Shown here in pieces: positions 15,785 to 24,290 of a stretch of DNA of 64,000 nt. The stretch is from Ectopseudomonas guguanensis (GTDB lineage: Bacteria; Pseudomonadota; Gammaproteobacteria; Pseudomonadales; Pseudomonadaceae), in NCBI RefSeq assembly GCF_900104265.1, contig NZ_FNJJ01000010.1, positions 124,001-188,000 on the forward strand. The letters are read 5' to 3'. Within the stretch, counting starts at the first letter, position 1. Every line of letters starts with the position of its first letter. Position numbers and translations under genes: made by a program. A model generated the notes under the pieces. It searched no databases, was not told the origin of the DNA, and worked only from the letters and a program-made list of their open reading frames with translations.

Positions 15785-16219
15785 CTACAGCCGCGCGCGG
15801 ATCAGCTGTTCGAATTCGACGCTGCGGCTGTTGTGCTCCTGCAGCTGCTGACGAAATTGCGGCGACAACTGCTCGGCCAGCACCTGCTCGAAACCGTGGC
15901 GAATCTGCTTTTCGCTGCGCAGCGCCGCGCGCAGGCTGGCCCGGCCACGCTCAGGCAGCAGCGCTGCAGTGAGGCTCTGCCCGAGATGACGCAGTACGCC
16001 AGGCAGGCTCGGACGCTGCGCCGGCAGGCCGCCATAGGTGAGTATCTGGGTGTGCAGGCAGTCGATCAGCAACGCGCACTGCTGCTCGCGCTCGCTGAAC
16101 AGCCGCTGCTGCTCGGATGTACCGGCGTTGCCGGCAAGGCGCCGGTAGCTCATGCTGGCGTCGTGGCTGGTGGTCAGAAGATGGTTGAGCCGGGCGATGG
16201 TCTTGTCCAAGGTCGGCAT
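15785..16219 (-). CDS. DUF2383-like four-helix-bundle protein
   Basis: The protein is 144 residues, all helical: IARLNHLLTTSHDASMSYRRL, QRLFSEREQQCALLIDCLHTQI, then a C-terminal helix with EKQIRHGFEQVL. It is a diverged paralogue of the PA2169-type protein encoded just upstream, sharing the L(N)xLI/L-T start and the LFSxRxxQC motif. Function is unknown. The start at 16219 is preceded by GGGGAGG. It lies 81 bp after the paralogue and probably shares its promoter. Confidence 0.7.
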   Translation of the reverse strand: MPTLDKTIARLNHLLTTSHDASMSYRRLAGNAGTSEQQRLFSEREQQCALLIDCLHTQILTYGGLPAQRPSLPGVLRHLGQSLTAALLPERGRASLRAALRSEKQIRHGFEQVLAEQLSPQFRQQLQEHNSRSVEFEQLIRARL

Positions 16220-16300
16220 GGGTTGCGCCTCCCCTGCGCTTGCTGAGGTACATGAATGAGCCAGCCGGGTGCGCGCATGGTCGCGCACCCGGTAGGCGGC

Positions 16301-16765
16301 TCAGCTCTTGGCGCGGGCCACGTCGCGCAGGGCTCTGACCTCGTTGTGGTTATGCAGCACGCCCTGATACTGACGCTCGACCATCGTGCGAATCTCCGGC
16401 GGCAGGTTCTGGGTCAGGGCTTCGCTGTAGCGCTCCTTGGCGACGTCCTCGCCGCGTTCGGCTTCGTTGAGGATGGCCTCCTCATCCTTGCCGGTGATCA
16501 GCGATTTCAGGTCGACCCAGCGGCGATGCAGGTCAGCGCTCACGCTGGTGCTGTCCTCGGGCTCGCCACCCAGTTCCAGGACGGTACGTTGCAGCTCCGC
16601 CGCCGCTTCGCCGCACTGCCGCGAGCGTTGCGAAAACAGCTGCTTCAGGTCCGGGCGCTTGACGTCCTCGGCGCAGACCTTGAAGCCAGCCTCGCCGTCC
16701 TTGCAGGTTTCGATCAGCTTGTTGAGGGTGCGTACCAGGTCTTTGCGATCGTTTGTGAGATCCAT
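16301..16765 (-). CDS. PA2169-family four-helix-bundle protein (DUF2383)
   Basis: The protein is 154 residues. It opens with RKDLVRTLNKLIETCKDGEAGF and carries KQLFSQRSRQCGEAAAEL and ILNEAERGEDVAKERYSEAL, the signature of the PA2169/DUF2383 family, which resembles ferritin-like bundles. Activity is unknown. It leads a two-gene operon with the DUF2383 paralogue and has an ECF-type promoter at 16833-16861. Confidence 0.88.
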   Translation of the reverse strand: MDLTNDRKDLVRTLNKLIETCKDGEAGFKVCAEDVKRPDLKQLFSQRSRQCGEAAAELQRTVLELGGEPEDSTSVSADLHRRWVDLKSLITGKDEEAILNEAERGEDVAKERYSEALTQNLPPEIRTMVERQYQGVLHNHNEVRALRDVARAKS

Positions 16766-16832
16766 AAGTCGCCTCCGGGCCGGCTAAACGGCCATTGCTT
16801 GGTGGTATGTCCCTTGGCGGGGCCTACATGGA

Positions 16833-16861
16833 TTCGGACGCTAAGGCTTCGCTGATCGTTC
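16833..16861 (-). promoter_or_regulatory. ECF-type promoter for PA2169-like operon
   Basis: Minus strand: GAACGA (-35), 17 bp, TCCGAA (-10), 68 bp before the start codon. Confidence 0.6.
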
Positions 16862-16893
16862 AGGAAAAATTCCAGGCGGTAGCCGCAACGCGG

Positions 16894-17445
16894 TCAGGTA
16901 TGCACGCACCAGTTGACCGCCTCGGCCGGCATGCCCAGGCAGTCTTCGCGATGGATCACCCCGGCTGCCAGCGCCTCTGCGACGTTGAGAATGCGCGGCG
17001 CGGACATCAGGCATTGCAGCACGTCGAGCGGTGCCTCGGCGCCGGCCGTGCGCTCGGCGACGATGTCGGCATACAGCTGCAGGTCGTAGTCCAGGCTCAT
17101 GGCGTATTCGGACATGCGCGCATGGTCCACGGCGCCGTTGACCGTCCAGTGAAAGGGGTGGAACAGGAACTTGCTGTGCGGGCAGGCCGTGCGCGTTTCC
17201 CCGGCGAGGAAGATGATGTTGCCCATCGACTCGACGGTGCCGAGGTTGTGTGTCCTGACCGGTATCGGCAGGGAAATCAGGAAGTTGTACAGCGAGAAGC
17301 CGTAGCTGCACTCCCCGCCCATGGTGGCGATCTTCAGCACCAGTTCGTCGGCGCCCTGATGAATGGCCTGGCTGCATTTGTCGATCAACTGGCCGCAGGT
17401 ATAGGAGTTGATCGGTGCGGTGAAATGCACGACGTGGGTTCTCAT
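16894..17445 (-). CDS. ClpP-like serine protease (ATP-dependent Clp family)
   Basis: The protein is 183 residues and has a ClpP/crotonase fold. The catalytic serine lies in GTVESMGNIIFLAG (the ClpP SMG context) and the likely catalytic His in SKFLFHPFH. It starts VVHFTAPINSYTCGQLIDKC, as in stand-alone ClpP-like proteases of stress clusters rather than housekeeping ClpP, which has a propeptide and lies beside clpX. No Clp ATPase is encoded here. The ATG at 17445 has AGGAG nine bases upstream. Role in protein quality control under stress is inferred. Confidence 0.82.
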   Translation of the reverse strand: MRTHVVHFTAPINSYTCGQLIDKCSQAIHQGADELVLKIATMGGECSYGFSLYNFLISLPIPVRTHNLGTVESMGNIIFLAGETRTACPHSKFLFHPFHWTVNGAVDHARMSEYAMSLDYDLQLYADIVAERTAGAEAPLDVLQCLMSAPRILNVAEALAAGVIHREDCLGMPAEAVNWCVHT

Positions 17446-17567
17446 GATGGTCTCCTTTGCCAGCGAAGCACCTTCGGGTCCGCGCAGGCTGAGGCGTCCG
17501 CCCCGCAGCTTGCCGGGGCCTGCGCCTGTCGCCTTGGCACGGGGCCGCTTTGCGCGGCTGTCTCTTG

Positions 17568-17596
17568 AAGTGAGTGAAAACTCGGCGCCGGGTTTC
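17568..17596 (-). promoter_or_regulatory. ECF-type promoter for ClpP-like gene
   Basis: Minus strand: GAAACC (-35), 17 bp, TCACTT (-10), about 120 bp before the start. The -35 departs from GAAC at the fourth base. Confidence 0.45.
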
Positions 17597-17852
17597 AATT
17601 TTCTGCCCGCCGCCGTTTGTGACGCACGCCGCGACTTCGGTGAAAAAGCTTGAACGCAAGCGCGGTGGCGCAACTCTGTTTGTTTCAGGGGCAGCTTGGC
17701 CGGGCCTCACACCTCGGCCTGGCCGGCGCAATAGCGCCACCGAACGAGCATCAATGCTGCCCTCGGGCCGCCGCACCGTCTCCTCCTTCTCCTTGCGGCG
17801 GTTCCTTCTTTTTCACCCGGGAGACGATCACGGCCCGTTCTGGACGGCGGCC

Positions 17853-17881
17853 GAACTCAGACATCCATCAGGCAGTCACAC
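17853..17881 (+). promoter_or_regulatory. ECF-type promoter for CopD-like gene
   Basis: GAACTC (-35), 17 bp, TCACAC (-10), 60 bp before the ATG at 17941. Confidence 0.55.
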
Positions 17882-17940
17882 AGTCGTCTGCCCCATCAGG
17901 GCCATGTGCTCGAAACGAACGGACGCACGGGAGAGCATCG

Positions 17941-18354
17941 ATGCCACTGCTCAAACTGCTGCATTTCATGGCGCTGATCGTCTGGTGCGGCGCGCTGCTG
18001 TACCTGCCCGCGATGATCGCAGCCGGCACGCGCAGCAGCGATGACCTGTTCTACCGCGACCACGCCCACCTTACCCGCACGATATTCAACCTGGCCGCCA
18101 CGCCTGCCGCGCTGCTGGCCATCGGCTCCGGCACGGCGCTGTTTCTGCGCGAGTCGATCTTCGATGCCTGGCTGATCGTCAAGCTCACCACCGTCGCCGG
18201 CATGGTGCTGTGCCATGCCCTGTGCGGCGTGCTGATCCTGCGTATCGAGCGCGTTACCGATCCGTCACTGCGCCGCGATTGCCTGCTGATCGGCCTGCTG
18301 CTGGCCGGCCTGATCAGCGCCACGCTGTGGCTGGTGCTGGCCAAACCCTTCTGA
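17941..18354 (+). CDS. CopD-like four-helix membrane protein
   Basis: The protein is 137 residues with four membrane helices. It begins LLKLLHFMALIVWCGALLYLPAMI, which matches the CopD/DUF2269-type domain that carries a conserved His-Trp in helix 1; copper or heme handling is known for relatives. It precedes the cytochrome oxidase genes, separated by a minus-strand DUF2231 gene, and may help oxidase assembly. That link is inferred. No metal motif beyond the helix-1 His is clear. Confidence 0.7.
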   Translation: MPLLKLLHFMALIVWCGALLYLPAMIAAGTRSSDDLFYRDHAHLTRTIFNLAATPAALLAIGSGTALFLRESIFDAWLIVKLTTVAGMVLCHALCGVLILRIERVTDPSLRRDCLLIGLLLAGLISATLWLVLAKPF

Positions 18355-18433
18355 CCATGGAGTACCCGCGAACATGCCTGCCCTGCCCCGCTCTCTCTAC
18401 CATCCAGTGGCTGGAAAGCAGGGGGCGGGGTGT

Positions 18434-18892
18434 TCACCGCGTATCCACCCCGACGCCGTGTTCGTACACCAGGCGCCCGCCCAGGTAGGCCGCCAGACCG
18501 ATCAGGGCGGCGGTCAGCAGCGACAGGTACAGGCCCCAGCGTTCCATGCCCTGCTCCGGGCCGGCGTAGCGCAGCAGCCAGTTCAGCGAGGCCAGCGACA
18601 GCATCATCACGGCGATGATGGCGTGGCACCAGGCGGTGATCTTGCGTCGGATGCTGCCGACCGTGAGCAGATCGACCAGCCCCGCCATGCTCGCCACCCA
18701 GCCACCGAAGGCACCGACGCCTGCCAGCCAGATGCTGGCACGCGCCCAGAACGGATCGGCCAGCAGCAGATAGGCGATGTCGGTGGCCACAAGGCCCAGC
18801 AGCGCAGCCACCGGAAAGTGGATCATCATCGGATGCAGCGGATGCCCGGCGATGGCCGCGCGACTGATGATAACTTCCTTAATTTCGGCCAT
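18434..18892 (-). CDS. DUF2231 membrane protein
   Basis: The protein is 152 residues. AGHPLHPMMIHFPVAALLGLVATDIAYLL followed by WLAGVGAFGGWVASMAGLVDLL is the DUF2231 signature, with four membrane segments. GGGAGG before the ATG at 18892 supports this start. It is oriented against its neighbours and its start lies only 18 bp from the coxB start on the other strand, so any coxB promoter must lie inside this gene. Function is unknown; the conserved histidines and the oxidase context hint at heme or redox chemistry. Confidence 0.82.
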   Translation of the reverse strand: MAEIKEVIISRAAIAGHPLHPMMIHFPVAALLGLVATDIAYLLLADPFWARASIWLAGVGAFGGWVASMAGLVDLLTVGSIRRKITAWCHAIIAVMMLSLASLNWLLRYAGPEQGMERWGLYLSLLTAALIGLAAYLGGRLVYEHGVGVDTR

Positions 18893-18910
18893 CCCGGCCT
18901 CCCTGAACAG

Positions 18911-19927
18911 ATGAATGAAGGGGTGAAACGGGAGCGCCATCGGCTGACTCCCCGTTTCAAGTTGACCACGCTGACGCTGGCAGTTCCGTTTCTCGTTGCC
19001 TGCCAGGGCCCGCAATCGGCGCTCGACCCTGCCGGGCCGATGGCACGCGAAGTAGCGATCCTGTGGTGGGCGATGTGCGCCTTCGCCACCCTGGTGTTGA
19101 TCGTGGTGACGGCCCTGTGGGTGCACGCCATGCGCCGCAAGACCCCGCAAATGGATGCCGCGCGGGCACGCCAGCTGACGCTGCGCTGGCTGGTGGGCGG
19201 TGGCCTGCTGTTGCCGACGCTGAGCATCGTCGTGCTGCTGGCATTCGGCATTCCCATCGGCCATCGCATGCTGCCCCTGCCGTTGGACGAGCCACCGCTG
19301 CGCATCGAGGTGATCGGCCATCAATGGTGGTGGGAGGTGCGCTACCCGGACAGCGGCGTGGTCACCGCCAACCAGTTGCACCTGCCGGTCGGCCGCCCGG
19401 TGGACCTCGATGTCAGCAGCGCCGATGTCATCCACTCGTTCTGGGTGCCGCGCCTGGGTGGCAAGATCGACATGATCCCCGGCCGGGAAAACCGCATCCG
19501 CCTGCAAGCCGACCGCCCCGGCACCTTTCGCGGGCAGTGTTCGGAGTTCTGCGGCACCCAGCACACGCACATGATCCTCGACGTGCAGGCCCATGAGGAA
19601 GAGGACTTCACCAACTGGCTGCAGGCCCGCAGCGACTGGCAGGCCGCCGCCCTGCCCGGTCCTGCCGGCGAAGCCTTCGCCGCGCGCTGCGGCCAATGCC
19701 ACCGCGTGGCGGGCGTCAGCGAAGGCGATCGTGCCCCGGATCTGAGCGATATCGGCGCGCGCTCGATGCTCGGCGCCGGCGTCCTGAACAATGAGTCGGG
19801 TGCGCTGTTGCGCTGGCTGCAGGCGCACCAGCGGCTCAAGCCCGGCAACGCCATGCCGTTGCACGACGATCTCGACCCTGACCACCTCAGTGCCATCGCC
19901 GACTGGCTGGAGACCCTGCACCCGTGA
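18911..19927 (+). CDS. coxB: Cytochrome c oxidase subunit II fused to cytochrome c (caa3-type)
   Basis: The protein is 338 residues. A lipobox-like AVPFLVAC (C31) is followed by two transmembrane helices, the CuA cupredoxin domain (ligands H175, C210, E212, C214, H218, M221) and a C-terminal cytochrome c domain with CGQCH (260-264). It accepts electrons from cytochrome c and passes them through CuA to subunit I. The fused c domain marks a caa3-type oxidase. Its stop overlaps the subunit I start by 4 bp (GTGA). The exact start is uncertain because GTG at 18923 is an alternative. Confidence 0.92.
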   Translation: MNEGVKRERHRLTPRFKLTTLTLAVPFLVACQGPQSALDPAGPMAREVAILWWAMCAFATLVLIVVTALWVHAMRRKTPQMDAARARQLTLRWLVGGGLLLPTLSIVVLLAFGIPIGHRMLPLPLDEPPLRIEVIGHQWWWEVRYPDSGVVTANQLHLPVGRPVDLDVSSADVIHSFWVPRLGGKIDMIPGRENRIRLQADRPGTFRGQCSEFCGTQHTHMILDVQAHEEEDFTNWLQARSDWQAAALPGPAGEAFAARCGQCHRVAGVSEGDRAPDLSDIGARSMLGAGVLNNESGALLRWLQAHQRLKPGNAMPLHDDLDPDHLSAIADWLETLHP

Positions 19928-22455
19928 GCGAACCAAACAACCCAGGGGTTGCCGACCCCGAGCAACTGCACGATCAGTTCAACGATGTCTGGGGCAACCC
20001 GCGCGGCTGGAAGTCGCTGACCATCGTCAATCACACCACCGTCGGCATTCGCTTCATGCTCACCGGGCTAGGCTTCTTCCTGTTCGGCGGCCTGCTGGCG
20101 ATGCTGGTGCGCACGCAGCTGGCGATACCCGGCTACCAGTTCCTCGAGCCGGACATGTACAACCAGGTGTTCACCATGCATGGCACGGTGATGATGTTCC
20201 TCTTCGCCGTACCGATGATGGAAGGCCTGGCGGTCTACCTGATTCCGAAGATGCTCGGCGCGCGTGACCTGGTGTTCCCGCGCCTGTCGGCGCTGGGCTA
20301 CTGGTGCTACCTGTTCGGCGGGCTGATCCTCTGCGCCAGCCTGCTGCTGGGTATCGCGCCCAAGGCCGGCTGGTTCATGTACACGCCGCTGTCCAGCGCG
20401 GTGCATACGCCGGGGCCGAATTCGGATTTCTGGCTGATCGGTATCACCTTCGTGGAAATTTCCGCGGTGTCGGCCGGCGTCGAGCTGGTGGTTTCGATCC
20501 TGCGTACCCGCGCCGAAGGCATGGCGCTGAACAAGATGCCGATCTACGCCTGGTACATCCTGGTCATGGCCATGATGATCGTGGTCGGCTTCCCGCCGCT
20601 GATTCTTGGCAGCATCCTGCTGGAGCTGGAGCGCGCCGTCGGCATGCCGTTCTTCGAGGTGGCGCGCGGCGGCGACCCGATTCTCTGGCAGCACCTGTTC
20701 TGGCTGTTCGGCCATCCGGAGGTGTACATCATATTCCTGCCGGCGGCCGGCATCGTCTCGACCCTGCTGCCGGTGTTCTGCCAGCGGCCGCTGGTGGGCT
20801 ATCGCTGGGTGGTGCTGGCGATTCTCACCACCGGGTTCATCAGCTTCGGCCTGTGGGTGCACCACATGTTCACCGTGGGCATTCCGCAACTGGCGCAGGC
20901 GTTCTTTTCCGCCGCGAGCATGCTGGTGGCGATCCCCACCGGCGTCCAGGTATTCGCCTGGATCGCCACGCTGTGGGTCGGCAAGCCGCGTTACCACGTG
21001 CCGATGCTGTGGTTGGTGGGTTTTCTGGTGATCTTCGTCTGCGGCGGCCTGACCGGCGTGATGCTGGCCCTGGTGCCGTTCGACTGGCAGGTGCACGACA
21101 CCCACTTCGTGGTGGCGCACATGCACTACGTGCTGGTGGGCGGCATGTTCTTCCCGCTGCTGGCCGGCATCTATTACTGGCTGCCGCATTTTTCCGGGCG
21201 CATGCCGTCGCTGCGTCTCGGCAAATGGGGCTTCTGGCTGGTGTTCATCGGCTTCAACCTGACCTTCCTGATCATGCACTGGACCGGGCTGATGGGCATG
21301 CCGCGGCGCATCTACACCTACCAGTCGGGCCTGGGCTGGGACCTGCCCAACCTGATCTCCTCGGTGGGCAGCTTCATCATGGCCATCGGGATCGCCACGG
21401 TGCTGCTGGACATCGTCCTGCATTTTCGCTTCGGCCAGAAAGCGCCGATCAATCCCTGGGATGCCGACACCCTGGAGTGGAGCACGCACCTGCCGCCCAG
21501 CGCTTTCAACTTCGTCAGCCTGCCGCCGGTGCGCACCCGTCATCCGATGTGGGAATGCCCGGATCTGGGCGAGCGCATCGACAATGGCGAGTTCGCCCTC
21601 ACCGTGATCGACCACGGCCGCCGCGAAACCTGGGGCGTCGAGCCGCTGACCGGCAAGGTGCGGGAAATCGTGCATCTGCCCGGCAACAGCTGGCTGCCGT
21701 TCGCGGCGTCGGCGTTCATCGCCATCATGTGCCTGGGGCTGCTGAGCAAGTTCTACTGGGTCGCCCTGGCCGCCTGCATCGTCGCAGTCGCGGTGCTGCT
21801 GCGCTGGAGCTGGGAAAACGGCGCGCACCCGCTGGCGGCGCCGGATGCGCGGGTACAACCGGGCGAGCCGCCGCTGCACTCGCGCACCTGCGACGGTCCG
21901 GGCCTGTGGGGCATGGGCGTGACCCTGTTGGCCAACGGCGCCCTGTACCTGTCGCTGCTGTTCGGCTGGTTCTACCTGTGGACGGTGTCGCCCAATTGGC
22001 TGGTGCCGGATGATCCTGTCATCGACCAGCGCCTGCTGCTGGCCAGCGCCGTGGCACTCAGCATCGCGGTGTTCTGGCAGCAGCCGGTGCTCAATCGTCT
22101 GCGCCGCGGCCAGGGCGAACCGAGCGCGTTGATCACCTGCTTTGCCGGCGTGGCGTTGCTCGGCGCGCTGCACGCGGCCCTGCTGCTCTGGACGATGCTG
22201 GCCGGAGATCTGGCACCGCGCGCCACTGCACATGATGCGGTGATCACCGTGATGCTCGGCTACAGCCTGGTAAACGGCGTGCTGGCCGCCATCCTCAGCG
22301 CCCTGCAGGCGCTGCGCGTGCATTACGGTTACGTGTGCAAGCGCACGCCCTATGAGCCGCTGGTGGTGCAGCAACTGTGGCAATACAACCTCGCCGTGCT
22401 GTGGATCACCTACTTCAGCGTGGTGCTGTTCCCGCCCACCTTCGGAGGTGCGTGA
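19924..22455 (+). CDS. coxA: Cytochrome c oxidase subunit I+III fusion
   Basis: The protein is 843 residues. Residues about 30-560 are subunit I: FTMHGTVMMFLF (heme a ligand His), HPEVYIIFLPAAGIVS (CuB His and the cross-linked Tyr), and HDTHFVVAHMHYVLVGG (CuB/heme a3 ligands). After a linker, the C-terminal third (from about 590) has the remaining helices of subunit III. Subunit I+III fusions are usual in caa3-type operons. It starts at a GTG overlapping coxB and its stop overlaps the next ATG. It is the proton-pumping terminal oxidase reducing O2 to water. Confidence 0.93.
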   Translation: MSEPNNPGVADPEQLHDQFNDVWGNPRGWKSLTIVNHTTVGIRFMLTGLGFFLFGGLLAMLVRTQLAIPGYQFLEPDMYNQVFTMHGTVMMFLFAVPMMEGLAVYLIPKMLGARDLVFPRLSALGYWCYLFGGLILCASLLLGIAPKAGWFMYTPLSSAVHTPGPNSDFWLIGITFVEISAVSAGVELVVSILRTRAEGMALNKMPIYAWYILVMAMMIVVGFPPLILGSILLELERAVGMPFFEVARGGDPILWQHLFWLFGHPEVYIIFLPAAGIVSTLLPVFCQRPLVGYRWVVLAILTTGFISFGLWVHHMFTVGIPQLAQAFFSAASMLVAIPTGVQVFAWIATLWVGKPRYHVPMLWLVGFLVIFVCGGLTGVMLALVPFDWQVHDTHFVVAHMHYVLVGGMFFPLLAGIYYWLPHFSGRMPSLRLGKWGFWLVFIGFNLTFLIMHWTGLMGMPRRIYTYQSGLGWDLPNLISSVGSFIMAIGIATVLLDIVLHFRFGQKAPINPWDADTLEWSTHLPPSAFNFVSLPPVRTRHPMWECPDLGERIDNGEFALTVIDHGRRETWGVEPLTGKVREIVHLPGNSWLPFAASAFIAIMCLGLLSKFYWVALAACIVAVAVLLRWSWENGAHPLAAPDARVQPGEPPLHSRTCDGPGLWGMGVTLLANGALYLSLLFGWFYLWTVSPNWLVPDDPVIDQRLLLASAVALSIAVFWQQPVLNRLRRGQGEPSALITCFAGVALLGALHAALLLWTMLAGDLAPRATAHDAVITVMLGYSLVNGVLAAILSALQALRVHYGYVCKRTPYEPLVVQQLWQYNLAVLWITYFSVVLFPPTFGGA

Positions 22456-22808
22456 TGCAGCCGTTACGCAGCCCCTACAACCCGGTCCATATCCCGCTCG
22501 GGCTGGTGCTCTGGAGCATCTGGTTCGTAGCCATCTACGGCGGCCTGTCGGTAGGTTGTGCGTGGCTGCCGCCAGCGCCGGAACAGGGCCAGTGGACCTG
22601 GCTGAACGGATCGCTGGCAGTGCTCAGCCTGCTTACTGCGCTCGCCCTGCTCGGCCTGGCGCGGCTGTTTCAGCTTGCCGGCAGAAAAGACCGCGCCAGC
22701 CCGCCCGAACGTTTCGTCGCCCGTCTCGCCGCCGGCGTTAACCTGGTCGGCGCCATCGCCACCGTCTTCGTCGCCATCCCAATCCTGAGTCTGCCGCCAT
22801 GCCTGTGA
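22455..22808 (+). CDS. Small three-helix membrane protein of the oxidase operon
   Basis: The protein is 117 residues with three predicted membrane segments. Its start overlaps the subunit I stop and its end overlaps ctaG by 10 bp, so it is part of the oxidase operon. It could be a small subunit-IV-like or assembly protein, but I do not recognise a family signature. Confidence 0.7.
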   Translation: MQPLRSPYNPVHIPLGLVLWSIWFVAIYGGLSVGCAWLPPAPEQGQWTWLNGSLAVLSLLTALALLGLARLFQLAGRKDRASPPERFVARLAAGVNLVGAIATVFVAIPILSLPPCL

Positions 22809-23620
22809 TCGCCCTCGCCCTGCTCCTGCTCCCCGGCGCTGCTGCCGCCCACGGCCTGCTCGACGGTCATCTGCACCTGAACGAGCGCCTGCCGCTGCTA
22901 TTGAGTGCCCTGCTGCTGGGCGCCGCCTGGCTGCTGTACATCATCGGTTGTCGCAAGGTCCGCCCGCACGGGCGCGAGGCGCTGTGGATGCACCTGGCGA
23001 TGATCATCACCGTGCTAGCCGTGTTCGGCCCCATCGATGACTGGGCGGAAACCAGCACCAGTATGCACATGGTCCAGCACATGCTGTTCATGATCGTCAT
23101 CGCGCCGCTCTGGGCGCTGGCGCGGCCCCTGCCACAGTGGCGCGCGGTGCTCGCCCGCTGGGTGGCGCCGGTCAATGACGCGATCCTGCGCAGTGGCCGT
23201 TATCCGGTGGCGCTGGCGATGGTGCACGGGGCGATGATCTGGATCTGGCACACCCCGAGCCTGTACATGCTGGCGCTGGAAAACACCTGGTGGCACGCCA
23301 TCGAGCACGCCTGCTTTCTGTTCAGCGCCTGGCTGTTCTGGTGGTCCTGCCTGCGCGCCAATCCGCGCCAGGTGCCGCACGCGCTGATGGCCATCCTCCT
23401 GACGCTGATGCATACCGGCCTGCTCGGCGCCCTGCTGACCTTCGGCAATGCGCCCTTCTATGGCGAGTCCCGTGACCTGGCCGACCAGCAGCTGGCCGGC
23501 CTGCTGATGTGGGTACCGGACAGTCTGGTCTATCTGGCCGCCGCCGGCTGGATCAGCTGGCGCTGGTTGACGCGCATCTGGCGCCGTCAAGTGCGCGAAA
23601 ACGTCAAGAGTTACCTTTAG
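22799..23620 (+). CDS. ctaG: caa3-type CtaG cytochrome oxidase assembly protein
   Basis: The protein is 273 residues with about seven membrane helices. The motifs MVQHMLFMIVIAPLWALARP, HGAMIWIWHTPSLYMLAL and WWHAIEHACFLFSAWLFWW are typical of the caa3_CtaG family, required to assemble caa3 oxidase and unrelated to Cox11. It closes the oxidase operon. Confidence 0.92.
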   Translation: MPVIALALLLLPGAAAAHGLLDGHLHLNERLPLLLSALLLGAAWLLYIIGCRKVRPHGREALWMHLAMIITVLAVFGPIDDWAETSTSMHMVQHMLFMIVIAPLWALARPLPQWRAVLARWVAPVNDAILRSGRYPVALAMVHGAMIWIWHTPSLYMLALENTWWHAIEHACFLFSAWLFWWSCLRANPRQVPHALMAILLTLMHTGLLGALLTFGNAPFYGESRDLADQQLAGLLMWVPDSLVYLAAAGWISWRWLTRIWRRQVRENVKSYL

Positions 23621-23966
23621 CGCATGCTTCGTGCGCGCTAACTACTTGTAAAACTTTTATTCAGTTTTGCCGCCAGCCGCCGGGCGTTTCGGTGAAAGCG
23701 TGGCGCCATTTTGGTTCAAGGTATTTTTTCTGACAGTGCGAACCCGTGAACTTATTGCCTTGGCGCAAAGTGCTGTCGGCAAACAATAAACTCAGCACCG
23801 TACTTTAAACGGCGCACGCCTCTTTAAAGTTACCCCCAAGCGGCCCGCTAGTTGTATAACTTGAGTAAATGATGTCAATTTGAATTTTTTTTTTACTAAT
23901 CGTCCCAGCCGTTGGTATGAACTGCATACATCGCTATGGTTCATGAGTGCTATCAAGGAGATGCTC
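23621..23966. other. Intergenic region after the oxidase operon
   Basis: About 346 bp, more AT-rich than the flanks, with a ten-base T run near 23885. A short GCGCA...TGCGC hairpin just after the ctaG stop may terminate transcription, and an ECF-type promoter lies at 23919. I see no further gene. Confidence 0.5.
23919..23946 (+). promoter_or_regulatory. ECF-type promoter, 16-bp spacing
   Basis: GAACTG (-35), 16 bp, TCATGA (-10), 20 bp before the ATG at 23967. The short distance to the start would give a very short leader. Confidence 0.4.
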
Positions 23967-24284
23967 ATGAAACATGACTTGGAAAGTATTAGATCGGCGC
24001 TGTGCAATTATGAAGTTGATATGACGCCACGGCCGGATGGCAGCATCGTGCTGACCGTCGCCCATAACGAACGACAACTGGTCCGCGTATTGGACGGGAG
24101 TTGTTCCACCCAGGAGGTGATCCGACTGATTCATTTCGATATGACCCTGGACGAAGATGGGGCATCGATAAGCGAAGCGGTAAAACACTGCAGCGCCATG
24201 CAATTGCCCACCTATTCGCGCGAACCGATATTCCGTACGCGCAGCTCCCGTTTGTGGGCCATGAGAAAGCTCACCAAGGAATGA
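23967..24284 (+). CDS. DUF3509-like small protein
   Basis: The protein is 105 residues, preceded by AAGGAG. The N-terminal half, ALCNYEVDMTPRPDGSIVLTV, resembles the DUF3509 family of small Pseudomonas proteins. It is soluble, with no signal peptide. A longer in-frame start exists upstream, but this ATG has the best ribosome site. It is followed 6 bp later by another unknown gene. The function is unknown. Confidence 0.6.
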   Translation: MKHDLESIRSALCNYEVDMTPRPDGSIVLTVAHNERQLVRVLDGSCSTQEVIRLIHFDMTLDEDGASISEAVKHCSAMQLPTYSREPIFRTRSSRLWAMRKLTKE

Positions 24285-24290
24285 GGAGAT

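Larger units (their letters stand above)
17446..17940. other. 495-bp divergent intergenic region
   Basis: This separates the ClpP-like gene from the CopD-like gene. It holds an ECF-type promoter in each direction (17568-17596 and 17853-17881). ORFs in this stretch look like chance GC-rich frames; I see no other gene. Confidence 0.6.

Noticed and set aside
20068..22383. 771-codon open frame antisense to coxA
   Set aside because: It is a high-GC shadow of the oxidase gene: Gln/His/Arg-rich, no domains and no ribosome site, while the plus strand has an unmistakable subunit I+III.
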